Position numbers and translations under genes: made by a program. A stretch of 10,669 nucleotides of DNA from Dunaliella salina (lineage: Eukaryota > Chlorophyta > Chlorophyceae > Chlamydomonadales > Dunaliellaceae), in the NCBI GenBank assembly GCA_002284615.2, contig MU069911.1:90059-100727 (forward strand), read 5' to 3'. Below, piece after piece: positions 7,083 through 10,669 of this stretch. The stretch's first letter is position 1. Every line of letters begins with the position of its first letter. Under the pieces are notes generated by a model. It was not told the DNA's origin. It saw only the letters and a program-made list of their open reading frames with translations, and made no database searches.

Positions 7083-7116
7083 GCAGGGGGGCTGCGCCCC
7101 CCTTGCACCCCCCTGC
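7083..7116. repeat. GC-rich hairpin beside the TG tract
   Basis: GGGGGGC (7086-7092) pairs with GCCCCCC (7096-7102) over TGC; GCAGGGGGG (7083-7091) can alternatively pair with CCCCCCTGC (7108-7116). Two competing stems are therefore possible. Confidence 0.8.
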
Positions 7117-7520
7117 TCATGCATACAAGGGAAAAGGAGTTCTGTTAACAGTGCTAAGCAGGTGTAACCCTCGTACCTCCATGCTTTGAGCACCCCACAC
7201 AATAGCATGTCTCCATGAGAGTGCTTGTTGCAACGATGTCCGATGTCTCTACCAAGTCTGTTGGCAAGCCAACTCAGAGAAGAGAGGCAAAATTACAATT
7301 TCATCGATTCAATAAAGTTGTCGAATACCGTAGGTTCGCGATTAATTCGTAAATTTATTAATTATTTGGCCCCAAAACAATCTTACGGAGTGAAAGAAAT
7401 AATCCCTGCCCGAAAATACGAAGTGGTACGAAGTGAAAACGAAGTGTGAATTAATCATGATTATTGAAGGTGGTAGGAGTCGAGGAATATGGCACACCTG
7501 CAGCGGGAGATGGGCAGCAA

Positions 7521-8866
7521 GATTTAAATTTAGATTTTTAGATTTACATTTACATTTGGGGACCTTCAGCCAGATTGTTCGACTGATCGGCCTGTGACTG
7601 GTCCTCGCCAGCCAACATAATATCCATAAGCTCAGAAATAAACAAATAAAGCTTGTTGTTGTATTGCAAGAGGAAATCCTGCACACCCTGGACACTAACT
7701 TGCTGTAAATAAGGTTGTTCCATTGAAAAAACACCTAAGAAGCAGTTGAACAGGTAAGCATACTTTCTCCTCAAATCACAAACAGCTGCGTTTCTGCACG
7801 TCAAAAGGGCATGGACTTCATCCTGAATCTCAGCACTAGAGAAGCGATCATGCACGAGAGAGTTTCGAGAATCCCAAGCCGCTGTCTCTACCTTCAACCT
7901 GTGTACCCTAAGTCTGAAACGGCTAACATTCCTTACGACATGTTGAGACAAATCCAAATGCATGTGTCTCGGTAAGCGGGCTGGGGCACGCACATTGTGG
8001 TCAAAAGGCACTGCAAACAAAGTTTGATAGGTTGCCAATTTACTGTAAGTCTCCCGAGGGTTTACTCCCTCAACATCTCTCCACAATGCCCGCAACCTGT
8101 GCCTGAGGTCAGCAGTGAACTCTTGAGTAGAAAAAGGAGTATCCTGCCGCACAGCTTCAACAAAGGAATCACAGCGCCACAATCCTTGAAAGGCATCTAA
8201 AACTTGAGCAGTCCAGCAAGAAGGCTCACGAGAATGAATGCTCAGATCCGCTTTCAGCACGCTTCTCAGTGTCTCGCTATTGGACCTGAGCATGCTATTA
8301 TACCTTTTAACAACAGATCTGAACCAATAAAACTGGAGCGGCTCATGACCACACTCCCGCAAAACAGCCCAGTTTGGAGTGGTACGTTTAACACCCAGCG
8401 TGCTTTTTAGATAACTCATGTGCCGCACTTGCAGGTCACTCGCAAACTCCTTGCCCTCTTTAATGTACTCAGTTCCCCACACCTGCCCTGCATACAGTCC
8501 AGCCGGAACCACATATGTCTTCCCAAGCCACAGAGAGACATATGGCCTATTTGCCAGAGAGTGCTCACAAACAAATTGACGGACCCGAAAAGCAGACGCC
8601 ATGAACGGACCAGTAGCATGCTCAGAGGACTTAGTCGTGCTCATGTGCTTGTGAAACATCATGCCGAGGTACTTGAAACACTGGGCAGCAAGAGGTAACT
8701 GCTGGCAATGCACCATTGGCCCCGCTGTTATTACAGCATGGTTATAACCATGCAAGCAGCTGCAGTGAACTGGAAAAGGGCAAGCCCATGCCATTGAGCC
8801 CAAGCCTATGATGAGGCATTCACGTCTGATTGGATGTGAGCCACACCTGTAGGACAGCTGCACCAT
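7521..8866 (-). mobile_element. 5'-truncated LINE (non-LTR retrotransposon)
   Basis: Holds the open frame at 7550-8866 and, just after its stop, a short A/T-rich tail of TAAATG/TAAATC-like units (7557-7521), as is common at LINE 3' ends. The reverse-transcriptase catalytic core is missing, typical of incomplete target-primed reverse transcription. The 5' limit lies at or near the palindromic junction at 8868-8905. No clear target-site duplication was found. Confidence 0.75.
7550..8866 (-). pseudogene. LINE reverse-transcriptase C-terminal region, 438-codon open frame
   Basis: Residues 64-68 are FKYLG, the hallmark that ends the palm region in non-LTR reverse transcriptases. The Tyr-Ala-Asp-Asp catalytic box normally lies before this and is absent. 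Then follow the thumb-like part (LYAGQVWGTEY at about 124-134, LQVRHMSYLKSTLGV at about 145-159) and a C-terminal segment with RFRLRVHRLKVE (about 316-327) and HALLTC (352-357), the latter like the His/Cys motif near LINE C-termini. The frame ends in TAA after GPQM. The ATG at its start is probably accidental. The uninterrupted frame suggests fairly recent insertion; the fragment cannot itself be a working polymerase. Confidence 0.8.
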
Positions 8867-8867
8867 G

Positions 8868-8905
8868 ATTGACCAACGTTGGGTTCGAACCCAAGATTGA
8901 CCAAC
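8868..8905. repeat. Palindromic junction flanked by a 10-bp direct repeat
   Basis: ATTGACCAAC occurs at 8868-8877 and 8896-8905. Between and overlapping them are the palindromes CCAACGTTGG (8873-8882) and TTGGGTTCGAACCCAA (8879-8894, 16 bp, perfect). GGTTCGAACCC also matches a box B. It lies directly upstream of the LINE fragment on the minus strand. Confidence 0.85.
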
Positions 8906-9369
8906 CTGGGCCCCAGCCAGCCCTGATGCCCTGGCAAGGCCACAGCAACAGGTTATCTGTGCGGAAGCTGACCTTCCAGTGGCCTTCCAGCAGCCTTTCG
9001 TCTACTGGGACGAACTGCCTTGTGCACCACAAAGTGATGGTGCCGAAATACGAAGTGGTACGAACTGGCACGAACTGCTACGAACCAAAAAAAACCTGGT
9101 ACGAAGTAATCGTGAACCTACAATAACCTAAATGTTTGGTTTGGACGGATCGCTTCGGTCCTCTTCACCTTGGCTGGGCAAAGGGACTTGACCGTGCACC
9201 AGGCACTAGCTACAGAATCAGTGCAAAATTAGTTTTCATAGGGTACACTTTTTATGGGCTGAGGTGGTCTGGGTGGCTCAAAGCTTTATTCTTTCAGTGT
9301 TGACTTTAAGTTACACAGACACTAAGGGACTACGCCCCAGGGGGCTCCACCCCAAAAAAAAAATGTGTT

Positions 9370-9670
9370 TATCTTAAGTTCAAAAGCCTGACATACATCA
9401 CGGTTATGGGAAGAGTCAGAATTCCAAGTTGCTGTTTCATAACGAAGGGTGGACGCGAAGTCCAAAGCAAGCCATGCTGCGGATAACATCTCGGGGGAAG
9501 TCAAGAAACATGTATTTGGGGAGTCTGAAAGGGGAATAAGTAGCCACAACTCTGTTTGTTAGCAGGGCGCACCATTGCTGGTAAGTCAGCCGTTTACTGT
9601 TGCGTTTTCGGGATGTGGGTCTGAGAATGGAGTCCAATACTTCAAAAGTTTCGTCCTGAGGTCCACAGCA
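9370..9670 (-). pseudogene. Second, decayed LINE C-terminal fragment with frameshift
   Basis: Minus-strand frame from about 9660 reads DETFEVLDSILRP, then RLTYQQWCALL, RLPKYMFLDFPRDVIR and CFGLRVH. This parallels YSKLATYQTLF, RLPRHMHLDLSQHVVR and RFRLRVH of the longer LINE copy in the same order and spacing. The match then continues in another frame as TLRYETATWNSDSS, parallel to RLKVETAAWDSRNS, so a frameshift lies near 9450. It has only the last part of the element and is more diverged than the copy at 7550-8866. Confidence 0.75.
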
Positions 9671-9680
9671 AATCGGCTAA

Positions 9681-9810
9681 GTTCAATTGGTTCACAAGAA
9701 AAAAGAAAATAAAAGAAAAACTACAAGAAAAAATTACGTAGGCAGAGAAACTCTCCCTGTATCAATTAAGGGAAGGGAGACACATTGGCTCCAAAAAGAG
9801 CCGTGTGCCC
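9681..9810 (+). repeat. Interspersed hairpin repeat, copy 3
   Basis: GTTCAATTGG at 9681 is followed by an A-rich stretch, GTAGGCAGAGAAACTCTCCC, ATCAATTAAGGG and GGGAGACACATTGGCTC. The stem is TCTCCCT (9752-9758) with AGGGAGA (9774-9780). It begins just beyond the decayed LINE fragment. Confidence 0.75.
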
Positions 9811-9889
9811 AATAGGGTCACGATTCAGCACATTTTGTTTGAAACTGTGAGAGTGCGTCGGAAAGTGTGGTTTGGTCTGATGTAGGCTT

Positions 9890-10440
9890 GATTCAGGACA
9901 GTTGGTTCTGATTTGAACCCGAATCAGGAGAGAGGTCTGATCTGGACCTGATCCACCCCTGATTCAGGATGGGAAATGCCTGATTCAGAACTGCCTTATG
10001 GTAATCTTGTTGGCTTACTTGAGGCAGGTCTGAATCAGTTCTGATGTACACCTGAGTCAGGGTGAACAAAGCCTGATTCAGAACTGCCTTTTTTAACCTA
10101 TTTTGCGTACTCGGAGCAGCTCTGTTCTGGACCTGATCCACACCTGATTCACGATGAAGAACACCTGACTCAGGGCTGCCTCCTTTAACCTAATTTGCCT
10201 ACTTGGAGGAGGTCTGAATCAGTTTTGATATACACCTGATTTAGGATGGACAACCCCAGAACTGCCTTTTTTATAATCTAGTCGGCTTACTGATCTGGAC
10301 CTGATCCAGGTCTGATTCAATCAGGACCTTGCCTGTTTAAGAAATGCTTGGTTCAACCCAGTTCTACCAATTTCTTAAAGGTCTGAGTCAGTTCTGAAGT
10401 GCACCTGATTCATGGGTGTTTGCACCTGAATCAGGAAACC
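9890..10440. repeat. ~92-bp minisatellite built on CTGATTCAG / CTGAATCAG
   Basis: The landmark ACTGCCTT or its variant falls at 9990, 10083, 10175 and 10261 (spacing 93, 92, 86). A typical unit has CCTGATTCAGAACTGCC, a T-rich stretch, AACCTA-TTTGC-TACT, GGAGGTCTGAATCAGTT and ACACCTGATTCAGGATG. Each unit thus holds the 9-mer in both orientations and could fold. The minus-strand 82-codon ORF across it (9893-10141) is repetitive and probably not a gene. Confidence 0.85.
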
Positions 10441-10546
10441 TATACTAATAAAATGTCTTTGCACCATGTATGGCCCCCTAAAGGCCACTTGTTTGCTGCA
10501 TACTCGCTAACATCAAGGAAGACAGGAATTTCTTTTGGAAGTGTAA

Positions 10547-10669
<123 letters not shown>

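Larger units (their letters stand above)
7326..9125. mobile_element. Probable TIR DNA element (MITE-like) split by a LINE
   Basis: The left end GTAGGTTC/CGATTA/TTCGTA (7330-7351) matches the reverse complement of 9100-9121 at 20 of 22 positions; the match extends weakly outward to a TA on each side (7326-7327 and 9124-9125), which could be a TA target duplication. Both arms carry ACGAAGTG words: three near 7418-7447 and several at 9050-9108. AAATACGAAGTGGTACGAA occurs exactly at 7414 and 9046. I see no transposase, so a non-autonomous element of a few hundred bp interrupted by the LINE fits best. The superfamily is not determined. Confidence 0.55.

Noticed and set aside
8820..9126. ORFs on both strands between the LINE and the right TIR arm
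   Set aside because: They run across the palindrome and the ACGAAGTG repeats; peptides such as KYEVVR arise from the repeat.
9893..10141. 82-codon minus-strand ORF in the minisatellite
   Set aside because: Internally repetitive in step with the DNA repeat; the other units do not keep the frame.

Overview
The window is eukaryotic nuclear DNA. It has spliced coding exons with canonical GT/AG borders, long repeat-filled introns, large TG/CA and GAA microsatellites, and remains of non-LTR (LINE-type) and terminal-inverted-repeat transposons. There is no operon structure and no run of closely packed ORFs. The one cellular gene I recognise is the 3' end of a nicotinamide phosphoribosyltransferase (NAMPT) gene on the + strand. 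The style of the repeats and LINE remnants would fit a repeat-rich alga, possibly a prasinophyte-type green alga, but I cannot fix the taxon from sequence alone.

Layout. 1-1009: a TG microsatellite, a 147-bp-period duplication and a degenerate array of roughly 175-bp units that repeat the start of the next exon; this is the 3' part of a NAMPT intron. 1010-1142, 3644-3795 and 4341-4520: the last three recognisable NAMPT exons. They join in frame to give about 154 C-terminal residues and a TAA stop. 1143-3643: a 2.5-kb intron with a strong hairpin, a tRNA-like box B, one copy of an interspersed repeat, and partial copies of the following exon and its acceptor. 3796-4340: the last intron, with two GAA-rich arrays, two extra copies of the splice-donor sequence and a 126-bp in-frame cassette that could be an alternative exon.

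4521-7320: downstream DNA with no convincing gene. It holds several small duplications, a second copy of the interspersed repeat, an LTR-like edge and a 104-bp TG tract. 7326-9125: an apparent nested transposon. Imperfect terminal inverted repeats bordered by TA enclose arms rich in ACGAAGTG, and a 5'-truncated LINE (438-codon open frame, minus strand) sits between the arms. 9300-9670: a second, more decayed LINE C-terminal fragment with a frameshift. 9681-9810: a third copy of the interspersed repeat. 9890-10440: a minisatellite of about 92 bp built on CTGATTCAG/CTGAATCAG. 10547-10669: a GC/CA microsatellite that ends the window.

The most interesting signal is that each of the three NAMPT exon boundaries best resolved here has degenerate duplicates of itself in the adjoining intron: acceptor plus exon start upstream of two exons, and exon end plus donor downstream of one. 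This suggests intron growth by local tandem duplication of exon edges, which leaves decoy splice sites and possible alternative exons.
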